From: Hyphomicrobiales bacterium
GTDB lineage: Bacteria; Pseudomonadota; Alphaproteobacteria; Rhizobiales; Xanthobacteraceae
Reading direction: 5' to 3'
Assembly (NCBI GenBank): GCA_017305665.1
Contig: JAFKKH010000026.1
Coordinates: forward strand, 1 to 64,000
DNA length: 64,000 bases
Shown here in pieces: positions 1-7,769 of this stretch (its first letter is position 1; every line of letters begins with the position of its first letter). The position numbers and the translations under genes were made by a program. The notes under the pieces are model-generated. The model worked only from the letters and a program-made list of their open reading frames with translations. It had not been told where the DNA came from and made no database searches.

Positions 1-108
1 CCGGAGCGGTTCGATCCCAACGTCGTCGACCGGAAGGCGCTCGAAGCCGCCGTCAACGCGTTGTCCGACACATGGAAACCGCGGCGGCGCGCCACACGAA
101 CAAAATAG
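1..108 (+). CDS. C-terminal end of an unidentified protein (partial)
   Basis: The frame is open from the first base of the window and ends at a TAG, giving the last 35 residues of a protein whose beginning lies outside. A short FDPNVVD motif resembles the FDPxVV stretch near the end of HD-GYP phosphodiesterase domains, and the tail is rich in Arg and Lys. That is too little to name the protein. It ends four bases before the stop codon of the convergent cupin gene, so the two are separate transcription units. Confidence 0.5.
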   Translation, partial: PERFDPNVVDRKALEAAVNALSDTWKPRRRATRTK

Positions 109-111
109 GCG

Positions 112-423
112 TCAAGCACCATTCAAAAGGGCCGCAGAGCTCCGCTTACAGTGCATCTCGCCGCCCCGGAGATAAACCCATTCACCGGCACTCAATACGA
201 TCGAAGAATCTGCGAGGCCAAGCGATATACGTCCTTCCAGACAGTGCAGCATGATATTGCCCGGCACTTGGTGCGGCGCAATTTTTGCTTCAGCCAAGAC
301 GACCAATCGAACTACTTCGAAATGTTCAGATTTGATGATCGCCGCCGTCTTGGCACCTTTTAATTTGTTTCCCAACGGCCGTAGATCGACAATCTCCCCT
401 GGTCTTGCGTGCTGCAATGCCAT
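112..423 (-). CDS. Small cupin-domain protein
   Basis: This 103-residue protein has a single cupin fold pattern: a PGNIMLHCLEGRI-like strand pair in the middle and a later GEWVYLRGGEMH strand, with glycines and prolines at the turns. Cupins bind a metal or a small ligand, but only His residues near the PHQVPG and GEMH segments are visible as possible ligands, so the role is open. The ATG at 423 has a GGAAG element just upstream. It lies 57 bp after the CBS gene on the same strand and may be the last gene of the sdhBCD-CBS unit. Confidence 0.7.
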   Translation of the reverse strand: MALQHARPGEIVDLRPLGNKLKGAKTAAIIKSEHFEVVRLVVLAEAKIAPHQVPGNIMLHCLEGRISLGLADSSIVLSAGEWVYLRGGEMHCKRSSAALLNGA

Positions 424-480
424 GTAATGCTTCCTTGATGCGTCTGATGTTCTCAGACGGAATTGCAAAGAATCGCGAAA

Positions 481-927
481 TTAGTGGTATCCCACACACA
501 TCACGTAGTCTCGCAACAATTGTTCTTCGTATTGCACGTCTTCGAGTAGGACTTGCAATGCATCTCTCGCGTTAAGGACGCCAACAGGCCTCGTATCCTG
601 ATCCACAACTGGGATGTTCTTCAGACCACGTTCCTTGATGATCGACCAGATATCATTCACCCAGTCTTCGGGATGGCAAGACATGACCTCTCGTGTCATA
701 ACTTGGGCGGCTGCCATGGTACAGCTGCCGCCCGTGCAATGACTGATGCGGCCGACGATATCCGTTCTGGTAATGACGCCAACCATCTTCCGGCTTTCGT
801 CGCAAACAACCACGAGATTCAGCTTCGGACCGCTCAGCAATTTCGCCGCGTCGATCAGCAACGCGCCGGCCGGGATCGTGACCAATCTCCCCTGCGCCGT
901 TGGCATTATTCTTTCGACTTTCAGCAC
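481..927 (-). CDS. Tandem CBS-domain protein
   Basis: The 148 residues form two CBS repeats, roughly residues 8-60 (ending KMVGVITRTDIVGR) and 75-130 (ending TRPVGVLNARDAL), which together make one Bateman module. Such stand-alone modules usually bind adenine nucleotides and regulate a partner. I chose the GTG at 927 because GAGGAG lies eight bases upstream; another GTG at 936 overlaps that site. A cysteine-containing linker (CTGGSC) between the repeats is unusual for the family. The gene follows sdhD by 59 bp on the same strand, so a link to respiration is possible but not shown. Confidence 0.8.
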   Translation of the reverse strand: MLKVERIMPTAQGRLVTIPAGALLIDAAKLLSGPKLNLVVVCDESRKMVGVITRTDIVGRISHCTGGSCTMAAAQVMTREVMSCHPEDWVNDIWSIIKERGLKNIPVVDQDTRPVGVLNARDALQVLLEDVQYEEQLLRDYVMCVGYH

Positions 928-986
928 GCGATTCACTCCTCGATTTCTTCCGGTTTCTTCCGGCTTCTTTCGCTTCTCCAGAACGG

Positions 987-1385
987 TTAGAGAGGCGCTG
1001 ATTTTCCGAATGCGATGGACAGCGCCGCTAGGATGCCGACGATCGGCAGACCGACGCAGAGGAAGCGCATTGCGAGCAGCGCCCAAAGTTTGGCTTCGCC
1101 ATGGACGTAATCCTCGATCACGACCTGAAGGCCAAGTGCCATATGCCAAAATAGCCCCAGCAATAGCAGGATCATCAGCACCGTTGTGACCGGTGCGCCT
1201 GCCCAGGCAATGAACGCTTGGTAATCGCTACCGCTGTGCGCAATAAGCGAGGCGGCAAACCAAACTGTAAGGGGCACGAGCGCAATTGCCGTTATCCGCT
1301 CCGCCCACCAATGCGTGAATCCTGCCTTGGCAGAACCGAGTCCGGAGGCGCGACTAAGCGGAGATAGAAATCGATATCTGTCCAT
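987..1385 (-). CDS. sdhD: Succinate dehydrogenase membrane anchor subunit SdhD
   Basis: The 132-residue protein has three hydrophobic segments (about residues 32-52, 62-85 and 102-125), as expected for the small haem-b anchor of complex II in the inner membrane. A histidine in GLFWHMALGLQVVIEDY matches the haem-ligand region of SdhD, and that segment continues as QVVIEDYVHGE, a typical family stretch. Its ATG overlaps the sdhC stop, so the two are translationally coupled. The anchor carries quinone and haem sites and needs SdhA and SdhB to work; sdhA is not beside it. Confidence 0.85.
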   Translation of the reverse strand: MDRYRFLSPLSRASGLGSAKAGFTHWWAERITAIALVPLTVWFAASLIAHSGSDYQAFIAWAGAPVTTVLMILLLLGLFWHMALGLQVVIEDYVHGEAKLWALLAMRFLCVGLPIVGILAALSIAFGKSAPL

Positions 1386-1792
1386 CAGACAACCCTCCCG
1401 ATCGTCAGACTCAGAAACCATGTCGCTAATGTCAGCAGGACACTCGCGGCGACTACAGCCCACCCAGAGGAATAAATCTGGCGCAGTTCGAAGCCGCGAA
1501 CGCTATCCCAGACCAAATGGCGAATGCCCCCGCAAAGGTGCAGGAAGAACGCGAAGGTAGCGATCAACAATAGAATTTGTACCGGCCATGCTCCGATCAC
1601 GCCTTGGAACCAGGAATAGGCTCGTGGTCCTCGTGCTGCTGCAACCAGCCAACCGACTAGGCCGATCGCACATACGCTAAGCGCGACGCCGGTGATGCGG
1701 TTTGCGATTGAAAGGACCGACGTTAGTTGAGGCCGATAGATTTGGATGTTCGGCGAAAGTGGCCGGGGGCGCGTGCTTGAGATGCGGTCCAT
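1385..1792 (-). CDS. sdhC: Succinate dehydrogenase cytochrome b556 subunit SdhC
   Basis: This 135-residue protein begins with the family pattern RPLSPNIQIYRPQ and continues with SVLSIANRITG, the quinone-site SxxHR-like region (here SIANRITG). Three membrane helices follow at about residues 30-50, 68-90 and 112-130. The histidines in FFLHLCGGIRHLVWD include the expected axial haem ligand. It lies 14 bp after sdhB and overlaps sdhD, forming a tight sdhB-sdhC-sdhD operon. Together SdhC and SdhD pass electrons from the iron-sulfur subunit to ubiquinone in the inner membrane. Confidence 0.88.
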   Translation of the reverse strand: MDRISSTRPRPLSPNIQIYRPQLTSVLSIANRITGVALSVCAIGLVGWLVAAARGPRAYSWFQGVIGAWPVQILLLIATFAFFLHLCGGIRHLVWDSVRGFELRQIYSSGWAVVAASVLLTLATWFLSLTIGRVV

Positions 1793-1806
1793 TCTGCCAT
1801 GATCTC

Positions 1807-2664
1807 CTAACCGTGTCGTTTAGCGACCAACTTCTTAATCTCCGCGATGGCCTTTCCTGGATTGAGGCCTTTTGGGCACGTCCGGGTACAATTGAGAATG
1901 GTATGGCAGCGATAAAGTCGGAACGGGTCTTCCAGCTTGTCGAGGCGATCTCCGGCCGCTTCGTCGCGGCTATCCGTCAGCCAACGCCAAGCTTGCAGGA
2001 GCGCAGCAGGACCGAGAAAGCGATCCCCGTTCCACCAGTGGCTTGGACAGCCGGACGTGCAGCAAAAGCAGAGGATACATTCATAGTATCCATCAAGCGC
2101 CGCTCTATCTTCGGGTGCCTGAAGCCGCTCGCGCTCTGGCGCAGCCGTCTTTGACTGTAGCCAAGGCTCCACCATCTCATATTGCGCAAAGACGTGCGTG
2201 AGATCTGGCACAAGGTCTTTGATAATCCTCATATTTGCCAGAGGATAGATTCTCGCTGGCGTCTGCGTTTCTTCTATGAATCTTGTGCAGGCCAGCCAAT
2301 TTCCGCCATCGATGTTCATGGCGCAGGAGCCGCAGACGCCTTCTCTGCAGGAACGACGGAAAGTCAGCGTCGGATCGACACGACTCTTGATCCAAATCAG
2401 CGCATCGAGAACCATCGGGCCACAATCATCAAGATCGACCTCGAACGTGTCGAGGCGAGGATTTTTCTTCTGATCGGGATCGTAGCGGTAAATGTCGAAC
2501 GCTTTTATGCGGGTCGCATTCGCCGGAGCAGGCCAATTTCGCCCCCTTTCTACACTCGAACCCGGCGATACGCCGAAATTGCGCGGAATAGGAAAGCGCT
2601 TGAAAAGGGTACGCCGTGGCACTTGATCAGAAGATTCAATGATAAGGGCGTCCGTCTTTACCAT
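1807..2664 (-). CDS. sdhB: Succinate dehydrogenase iron-sulfur subunit SdhB
   Basis: The 285-residue protein carries the [2Fe-2S] cysteines in [21 protein letters not shown] (cysteines 4-5 residues apart and a fourth at the end) and ferredoxin-like motifs [17 protein letters not shown] and [17 protein letters not shown] for the [4Fe-4S] and [3Fe-4S] clusters. It passes electrons from SdhA flavin to the SdhCD anchor. The first 50 or so residues before the conserved [13 protein letters not shown] are longer than usual. It is the first gene of its operon; typical alphaproteobacterial operons are sdhC-D-A-B, so this order and the missing sdhA are unusual and suggest a second, incomplete SDH set. 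Confidence 0.9.
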   Translation of the reverse strand: MVKTDALIIESSDQVPRRTLFKRFPIPRNFGVSPGSSVERGRNWPAPANATRIKAFDIYRYDPDQKKNPRLDTFEVDLDDCGPMVLDALIWIKSRVDPTLTFRRSCREGVCGSCAMNIDGGNWLACTRFIEETQTPARIYPLANMRIIKDLVPDLTHVFAQYEMVEPWLQSKTAAPERERLQAPEDRAALDGYYECILCFCCTSGCPSHWWNGDRFLGPAALLQAWRWLTDSRDEAAGDRLDKLEDPFRLYRCHTILNCTRTCPKGLNPGKAIAEIKKLVAKRHG

Positions 2665-3429
2665 CGCGCCTCGTGCCTCCCATCTAGATTGCGAACATGC
2701 CGGTCGCGAGGTCTAATCCTTGTGTGCTCACATATACCAGTGATGCGGATCAGTACGACGAGACCGCGACCCCGATACACTACTCCGCTGGGCTCTTTTG
2801 CCAAGGCTAGTCGGCTGGTGCAGCACCTTCCGACCTAACGGGCGGTGAATTAGGCTTGTCCACCAGTGATTTCGCAGATCACAACGCGAATGCTCGACAG
2901 CAGCGGTAAAGGGGACGGACGTCGATTAGGCAACACTGGCAGCTTAGCGTTCGTCCTGATGATACACGGCACCGACGGATTTGCTAATCTGTACTTCACA
3001 GTCGCTATATCGTGAACTCTTTCTCACGCGGCTACCACACGCAGCGCACCTACGTCACTTCTTCCCCAGCGCGTAGGCGATCACCTCATCACCAATCGGT
3101 GCTCTATGGTGATGGCCGCCTGCGACGATCACCAGGTGCTACCTGCCATTCTCTTTACAGGTCATGGGCGTCACCTGCCCGCCGGCCGGCCGACGCCGAT
3201 TGTCTATCCACCTGGCCGTCATGTCCGAACGACTTGCAGCGCTCGCCGATTTTGACGTCGATCTCGATGAGGCGCGCATCGAGCGTGAATCTGGCCCTGT
3301 GCGAAAAAGACCTAGATGAGGTACGACGGCAGCTTCCATGTAGCGTGATCTGCTCCCTGAAACATCCCCGATTTTAAGTTAGGATTCTGTTCTCTGAGGT
3401 GCTCCTCGCATGCTTTGTATCGCGTCTCG
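2665..3429. other. Gene-poor stretch upstream of sdhB
   Basis: About 765 bases without a convincing gene. The promoter for sdhBCD should lie at its left end. The only frame that looks at all protein-like is a short ATG frame at 3221-3319 on the plus strand (32 residues, starting MSERLAALADFDVDLDEARI), which has no clear ribosome-binding site. The mixed short frames could be the remains of decayed genes, but I recognise none. Confidence 0.4.
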
Positions 3430-3714
3430 TCACGCGGCACTCTGTCGCTCTGTTGCAACCCACTTCAGAATGGTCTGCACAGCCGTCAATCCAGGATCAT
3501 CCGCCTTGCGGATGACCGTGAGCATCTGGAACCATAGATCATCGTCGGCGCTATCGATGAATGCGCGGATTGCTCCAGCCACAAATTCCGCGGTCGCCAT
3601 TGATGCGTCGGCTGCGCGCATCTCGATGGCGATCGCCAGGTCGGGATCCAGCGTATCTAGCACTTGCGCGGTAAGCTCCGGCCGATCCAGTTGAGCAATG
3701 AGCGTTCCGAGCAT
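3430..3714 (-). CDS. Conserved hypothetical protein, helical
   Basis: The 94 residues are rich in Ala, Leu and Asp, predicted mostly helical, with no signal peptide and no metal-binding pattern. The composition (for example FVAGAIRAFIDSADDDLW) looks like a genuine soluble protein. I do not recognise the family. It is the last member on this strand of the gene group that includes the Nfu/DUF59 fusion, DUF2249 proteins and the haem-copper-like membrane protein, so a role in the same nitrogen-oxide response is inferred only from position. Confidence 0.6.
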   Translation of the reverse strand: MLGTLIAQLDRPELTAQVLDTLDPDLAIAIEMRAADASMATAEFVAGAIRAFIDSADDDLWFQMLTVIRKADDPGLTAVQTILKWVATERQSAA

Positions 3715-3781
3715 CTGCGTTCCTTCCCGATACGGGCGACCATATTGCGAGCAATCCTGCTCATGTCCGCCGAACAGTAAT

Positions 3782-3928
3782 TTATGTGAACATCATGACA
3801 ACCACCATCCCGATGACGATCAGGACGAGGCCGCCAATCAGCATCGGCAGGAGCGTGGTCGGTGAAGCTGTCTCCGTGTCGTGCTCCTCGCGACGCAGGT
3901 TCTGTTTGTCGCCGTTGTCGTCAGCCAT
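3782..3928 (-). CDS. Small single-pass membrane protein
   Basis: This 48-residue protein has a charged N-terminal half (MADDNGDKQNLRREEHDTE) and a single strong transmembrane helix at about residues 28-47 (LIGGLVLIVIGMVVVMMF), with the charged half expected in the cytoplasm. I chose the second ATG because the first would add residues within the upstream coding sequence; the gene overlaps the end of its upstream neighbour by eight bases. Function unknown. Small helices of this kind often accompany respiratory complexes or transporters; nothing here shows which. Confidence 0.6.
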   Translation of the reverse strand: MADDNGDKQNLRREEHDTETASPTTLLPMLIGGLVLIVIGMVVVMMFT

Positions 3929-4190
3929 TGTGTACTCTTTTCGCGTCGCCTTGGGTTCCGATGTCACCCGTCATGGGGCTCAGGCGGTGCAGCAATGCGT
4001 TGAACTTGTTCCATCGCCCCTGATTCTCCTTGCGCAACAAGGTGCAGGCGCGTGCTGCGAGGCGGCATGCTGCTTCGGACTGCCCTGCGGTAGCCAGGGC
4101 ATGAAGGCTCGTGCGCAGGATCTCGCAAAGCTCATCGTCTATCGATGAGGGAGCATTCTCGGCTTCCGTTCGGCTATCATGGCTCACCAT
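3921..4190 (-). CDS. Hypothetical protein (89 aa)
   Basis: The protein is acidic at the start and basic at the end, with a helical centre (ELCEILRTSLHALATAGQSE) and an Ala/Cys-rich helix (AACRLAARACTLL). Both cysteines lie in that helix and do not form a known cluster motif. Start ATG at 4190 overlaps the end of the Nfu/DUF59 gene by seven bases, so it is co-translated with it. I do not recognise the family; helical repeats of the TPR or HEAT type are possible. Confidence 0.6.
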   Translation of the reverse strand: MVSHDSRTEAENAPSSIDDELCEILRTSLHALATAGQSEAACRLAARACTLLRKENQGRWNKFNALLHRLSPMTGDIGTQGDAKRVHNG

Positions 4191-4822
4191 CCCCCTCCAT
4201 CGGAGATGCCGAGGTGGCGTTTCGCCTCGGTGCTCATCATCTCCGGGGTCCATGGTGGTTCATAGGTGAGCTTCACCTCGACAAATTCAATGCCATTGAC
4301 CGACCATGCTGCGTCCCGCGCGCCATCCTTGAGATAGCTCGTTGCAGGGCAGCCGCGTGTCGTCGTTGTCATGGTGATATTGGCGACGCCGCCATCTTCG
4401 ATCGCGACATCGTAGACCAGGCCAAGGTCGACAATATTGTAGCCAAGCTCTGGATCGATCACGAGCCGCAGCGCTTCCTTGACGGCTGCGACGATGGCTT
4501 GCTCTTCCGTCGAGCCCACCTCGCCGGTGTTCCTGACGGGTTCGAGAACGATCAGAGCGCCCGACATGAAATGCTCCATGATGACGCCGAGCAGCGCCGG
4601 CTTCAGATGCTGCCAGTCGCCGCCGCCTTTCGTAATAGTGATGGTGTCGGCCCCAAAGGATAGCGCCGTAACGCCGTCAACATTGAACAGCTTGACGGCA
4701 AGCGGGGACTGGGCAGCCGCATTCCGATCGGAGATTTGCAGCGTTCCGTGCGCCATGACCTGGCGACCAGGCAGGAATTTGAGGCTCGCCGGATCTGGTG
4801 TCGCTTCGGTCTGAATGAACAT
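4184..4822 (-). CDS. Nfu N-terminal domain fused to a DUF59 (SufT/MIP18-like) domain
   Basis: The first 90 residues match the N-terminal domain of Nfu scaffold proteins, beginning FIQTEATPDPASLKFLPG and ending near HFMSGALIVL. Instead of the Nfu C-terminal CxxC domain, which holds the bridging [4Fe-4S] cluster, residues 105-200 form a DUF59 domain: EALRLVIDPELGYNIVDLGLVYD, then the conserved TTTTRGCPATSYL loop with its single Cys. DUF59 proteins (SufT, PaaD, MIP18) help Fe-S cluster maturation. The combination suggests a carrier or repair protein for Fe-S clusters, fitting a region regulated by nitric oxide, which destroys such clusters. It lies 29 bp after the tandem DUF2249 gene. Confidence 0.85.
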   Translation of the reverse strand: MFIQTEATPDPASLKFLPGRQVMAHGTLQISDRNAAAQSPLAVKLFNVDGVTALSFGADTITITKGGGDWQHLKPALLGVIMEHFMSGALIVLEPVRNTGEVGSTEEQAIVAAVKEALRLVIDPELGYNIVDLGLVYDVAIEDGGVANITMTTTTRGCPATSYLKDGARDAAWSVNGIEFVEVKLTYEPPWTPEMMSTEAKRHLGISDGGGW

Positions 4823-4851
4823 ATTGCTGGCTCCCGAGAGGGCGTTGAAGG

Positions 4852-5397
4852 TCAGGCGGCGGCAGGTGGTGGCGCGCCGCGAGACCCCCCGATACGCACA
4901 AGGATCTTGTAGGTGGTGCCGTCGGGCTCAAAGCCTCCGGTCCACGTGTGCCCGCGCTTGGCGAGTTCTGGAAGCAGAAATATTGGCTCGCGGCAAAGAA
5001 GCGCCGACAGCACCTCGCCGGGCGCCATCTCCTCCGTCGCCGCCAGTATCCTGACCATCGGCTCCGGCGGGTCGAGGTCACGGTTGTCCATATGCCGGAG
5101 CGGTTCCGGCCACGCGCCATCGTCCCGAATTCCTGGTGCGCCCGTTTCAGGTTGTGTACGTGCCGCGGCCGATGGCGAGAACAGAACTTCCCAATCTCCA
5201 TCGCCCAGTTCTCGCATCTTGTGCTCGAACCCTTTGGAGCTGAGAACACTCAGCAAGGGCACAGGCTTGAATGTCGCAAGCAGACGCAGCCCTTCGCCGG
5301 GTTTGAGTGCATTCACAGCATCCATGATCTCGCCGAACGGCTCACCGCCGGCACGCAGGGTCGGACGTACGTCGACCTCAACAAAAGATGTCGTCAT
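4852..5397 (-). CDS. Tandem DUF2249 protein
   Basis: Two DUF2249 domains can be seen in the 181 residues: residues 5-75 (VDVRPTLRAGGEPFGEIMDA, then LLATFKPVPLLSVL) and about 100-168 (NRDLDPPEPMVRILAATEEM, then REPIFLLPELAKRG). The family is TusA-like in fold, but these copies lack the catalytic Cys-Pro of TusA. DUF2249 genes are repeatedly found beside nitrogen-oxide regulators, but their biochemistry is unknown. The protein ends in a Gly/Ala/Pro tail. It lies between the haem-copper-like gene (16 bp upstream) and the Nfu/DUF59 gene. Confidence 0.8.
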   Translation of the reverse strand: MTTSFVEVDVRPTLRAGGEPFGEIMDAVNALKPGEGLRLLATFKPVPLLSVLSSKGFEHKMRELGDGDWEVLFSPSAAARTQPETGAPGIRDDGAWPEPLRHMDNRDLDPPEPMVRILAATEEMAPGEVLSALLCREPIFLLPELAKRGHTWTGGFEPDGTTYKILVRIGGSRGAPPPAAA

Positions 5398-5412
5398 GAT
5401 TGCCTCCTTGAC

Positions 5413-6768
5413 TTAGTCATGTTGCACCGAGCAGCGCAGCAATAGCGGCACGCGTACGCCTGGCGGCAGGCGTAGAGTGGCGCTGACATCGAGCAACTGA
5501 CGGATTCGCACCAATTGAACGATGATGCCGAGGCTTGCGATGAGCATCAGGCCGGCGCAGATCTGGAACACCACCGGCATTTCCAGCAACAATGCAGCGG
5601 TCGCTGCCCACACGGCGACGAAATAGAGCAGGAACCATCCGATCGCTCGGCGTTCGACTGTGAGGTCCTGCACACGCGGCGTTGCCATCTTACCGAGGAC
5701 CGGTCCGTAACATTCCAGCCATGTCAGGAAGGCCGCGATTTTATAAAGTTTGGCCAACGCCAACCCGGACAACCAGCCGAACGCGACCAAAAAAACGACG
5801 GCAGCGACGTGCTGTGCCAGGATGCCGAGACCGGCAAGCACAACGATCAAGATCACGCTCGCGGCGAGACTGGCGATCGCAAAAGCCGCCATCCGGCTGT
5901 TCAATTCGATCATACGGCGTTTTCGCGCGCGATAGAGGTGCAGGATGTCAGCGCCGTAGAGAAGAAGCGCGCACAGGCCAAGCAATCCGGCGGCGAACAA
6001 GACCAGGGTCACGCTTGCCGCGAGACAGATCGCCGTCACGCCGCCGACGATGGCAACTGCAAGCGCCGCCGTCCCGCAATAAAAGCCCGTACGCGAACGC
6101 GGCCCACCGAGTTCGGGGGCGAGCATGAACATCGCGAGAAGGCGATAGGTCACCCCCATGGCGGTAAACGTCAGCCAGCCGCCGAGACCGGCGATTGCGT
6201 GGAGCGGCACGCCGCTGGCGACAACGTCGACAAGATGCGGGTTGTCGGTGACCCCGCCGAGCACCAGGGTAAAAATGATCCCGAATGTGACGGTCGCGGC
6301 AATGCTGCAAAGACCGACGGCGACGAAGCGGGCGGGCAGCGGCAATGGGCGGGCGACCCAAAGCGTGCGCCCCAGATTCCACAAGACAAGGCCAAAGCCG
6401 ATGGCCAGCAGGGCGGCAGCCATCGGGAAGAAGGCAAACGGGATGGAGACGATACCGTCCATCTGCAGGAAACCGAGAAGCAGCGTCGCAAGTCCTGCGA
6501 CAAGGCATGCGAGCGTCGGCAGCGGCAGCGAGTCGCTGTAGAGGGGCCGCGCCACCAACACCGGGACGAACTGGAACAGCGCGCCACACATGAGCAGGCT
6601 GAGCCAGCCCAACGCGACCAGATGCACGAGCACGAGTGTCTCGGCGGATTCGACCGGTGCGCCCGGATAGCCGTATCCGAGCGCCATCAACAGCTCTGCG
6701 GCGACAAGCGCGATTAGTGCAGCCGCGAAGTAAGACATTGTCCAGCGGGAGAGCCTTGCGCCGAGCAC
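5413..6768 (-). CDS. Haem-copper-oxidase-like / NnrS-like polytopic membrane protein
   Basis: The 451 residues form about twelve transmembrane helices. The stretch LVHLVALGWLSLLMCGALFQ near residue 50 resembles the second helix of haem-copper oxidase subunit I (CcoN, NorB), with a His where a low-spin haem ligand would be; a further His lies in VPLHAIAGLGGWLTF. The full set of catalytic His ligands is not evident, so it may bind haem without being an oxidase. Proteins of this kind, like NnrS, occur in NsrR or NnrR regulons and protect against NO. The start is a GTG with AAGGA ten bases upstream. It lies 66 bp after the DUF2249 gene and likely shares its NsrR-controlled promoter. Confidence 0.7.
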   Translation of the reverse strand: MLGARLSRWTMSYFAAALIALVAAELLMALGYGYPGAPVESAETLVLVHLVALGWLSLLMCGALFQFVPVLVARPLYSDSLPLPTLACLVAGLATLLLGFLQMDGIVSIPFAFFPMAAALLAIGFGLVLWNLGRTLWVARPLPLPARFVAVGLCSIAATVTFGIIFTLVLGGVTDNPHLVDVVASGVPLHAIAGLGGWLTFTAMGVTYRLLAMFMLAPELGGPRSRTGFYCGTAALAVAIVGGVTAICLAASVTLVLFAAGLLGLCALLLYGADILHLYRARKRRMIELNSRMAAFAIASLAASVILIVVLAGLGILAQHVAAVVFLVAFGWLSGLALAKLYKIAAFLTWLECYGPVLGKMATPRVQDLTVERRAIGWFLLYFVAVWAATAALLLEMPVVFQICAGLMLIASLGIIVQLVRIRQLLDVSATLRLPPGVRVPLLLRCSVQHD

Positions 6769-6834
6769 GTTTCCATTCCTTCCGAGCAGGAGCGATGCCG
6801 GCCTTGGAACCTGCCGACACCGCTTCCGGCAAAC

Positions 6835-7095
6835 TCAAGCCCCTTTCAGTAGGCGTCCGATCTCGACCCGCCAGACCTGTGGACCCTGTTCCAGATAGGT
6901 CCAGGAGAACTGTTGCGGATGCTCGGCCTCAAGCTGGTAGTAGAGCGGCTTCGGGTCGTGATCATTGACAAGGACGAACGAACCGCCAGGTGCGAGCTGG
7001 CCCACAAGCTCAAAGATTTTCGCGTGCCGCTGCGCTGGTACGAGGCTTCGAACATCGATTTCGCTGGTGGCCGAAGCCGATTGTGTCTGAATCAA
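6835..7095 (-). CDS. DUF2249 protein, first gene of the leftward NO-response operon
   Basis: The 86-residue protein is a single DUF2249 domain with the signature DHDPKPLYYQLEAE and the C-terminal WTYLEQGPQVWRVEI. Its start is a TTG preceded by AGGAG at eight bases; no ATG is available. It is a close paralogue of the DUF2249 gene on the other side of nsrR, which has DHDPKPLHFQLEAK and WTYLEQGPDIWRV. An NsrR-like palindrome lies 111-133 bp upstream, so this gene and the membrane-protein, DUF2249 and Nfu genes after it are probably derepressed by nitric oxide. Biochemical role unknown. Confidence 0.8.
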   Translation of the reverse strand: MIQTQSASATSEIDVRSLVPAQRHAKIFELVGQLAPGGSFVLVNDHDPKPLYYQLEAEHPQQFSWTYLEQGPQVWRVEIGRLLKGA

Positions 7096-7205
7096 TGTAG
7101 CTGCTCCTTTGATCGCATCAGCGCCATCGGCCGGAACGGAACCGCGACTGGAGCCGGTCCATGACCATCATAAAGCGGCGCGCTAGGGTATACGTTTGCG
7201 CCTAA

Positions 7206-7228
7206 AACATATATTGTCAATATATCTT
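7206..7228. promoter_or_regulatory. NsrR-type operator upstream of the leftward operon
   Basis: An 11-1-11 palindrome: left half AACATATATTG, central T, right half CAATATATCTT. The reverse of the right half is AAGATATATTG, so ten of eleven positions are symmetric. It follows the published NsrR consensus shape (AAGATGYATTT repeated inversely around one base). It lies between the nsrR gene and the divergent DUF2249 operon. Confidence 0.75.
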
Positions 7229-7279
7229 TTACGAGCCTATTTGAGACCGCGGCTGCCCGGGATCCGGGCATTCTTGCAA

Positions 7280-7302
7280 AAGATATCTTCTGGATCATCT
7301 TT
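7280..7302. promoter_or_regulatory. Weak NsrR-like site upstream of nsrR
   Basis: AAGATATCTTC, T, GGATCATCTTT keeps the outer AAGAT and ATCTT arms of an NsrR box but is less symmetric inside. It ends 38 bp before the nsrR start, where autoregulation would be expected. This is a candidate only. Confidence 0.4.
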
Positions 7303-7340
7303 GCAGCATTTGGATTCGTCGGAGCGCAGGAAACAAGCGA

Positions 7341-7769
7341 ATGCGATTGACCAATTTCTCCGACTACGCGCTGCGTGTGCTGATGTATGCGGCGACACAT
7401 AAGGATCGGCTGATCACGATTGAGGAAACGGCAGAGGTCTATGACATTTCTCGTACTCACCTGATGAAGGTGGCAAATCAACTCACCCGAGCGGGATACC
7501 TGAAGGCAGTGCGCGGGCGGTCAGGTGGACTCGCGCTCGCCAAGCGCCCTGAACGCATCAACCTCGGCGATGTCCTGCGCATAACAGAGCCGGATTTCGC
7601 GCTAGTCGAATGCTTCACCAAGGATAATCGCTGTGTGATAACGCCACGTTGCCGGTTACGGGGCGTGCTGCATGAAGCTCTGGCGGCGTTCACCGGAACG
7701 CTCGACCGCTACACGCTCGCCGACCTCATTCTCCGTCCGAAAGACTTCGGTCTCCAACCGGCTACCTGA
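7341..7769 (+). CDS. nsrR: Rrf2-family nitric-oxide-sensing repressor NsrR
   Basis: The 142-residue protein has the Rrf2 winged-helix domain (MRLTNFSDYALRVLMYAA, then ISRTHLMKVANQLTRAGYL, then VRGRSGGLALAK). It has the four residues that hold the [4Fe-4S] cluster in studied NsrR proteins: Asp8 and Cys91, Cys98 and Cys104 in ALVECFTKDNRC and PRC. Nitrosylation of the cluster releases the protein from DNA, so target genes are switched on by NO. The gene sits between two divergent operons, each with an NsrR-like palindrome upstream, and a weaker copy lies before itself. Length and motifs fit NsrR better than IscR, whose cysteine spacing differs. Confidence 0.9.
   Translation: MRLTNFSDYALRVLMYAATHKDRLITIEETAEVYDISRTHLMKVANQLTRAGYLKAVRGRSGGLALAKRPERINLGDVLRITEPDFALVECFTKDNRCVITPRCRLRGVLHEALAAFTGTLDRYTLADLILRPKDFGLQPAT

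Noticed and set aside
3139-3339. Minus-strand 66-codon frame in the gap before sdhB
   Set aside because: Ser/Arg-rich, no ribosome-binding site, no motif.
5515-6717. Long plus-strand frame (400 codons) opposite the haem-copper-like gene
   Set aside because: Composition is full of His, Arg, Gln and Asp with no motif; it is the reverse read of a hydrophobic GC-rich gene.
7092-7481. Minus-strand frame overlapping nsrR and the operators
   Set aside because: It would cover the NsrR-type palindromes and the nsrR start, and its sequence is not protein-like.
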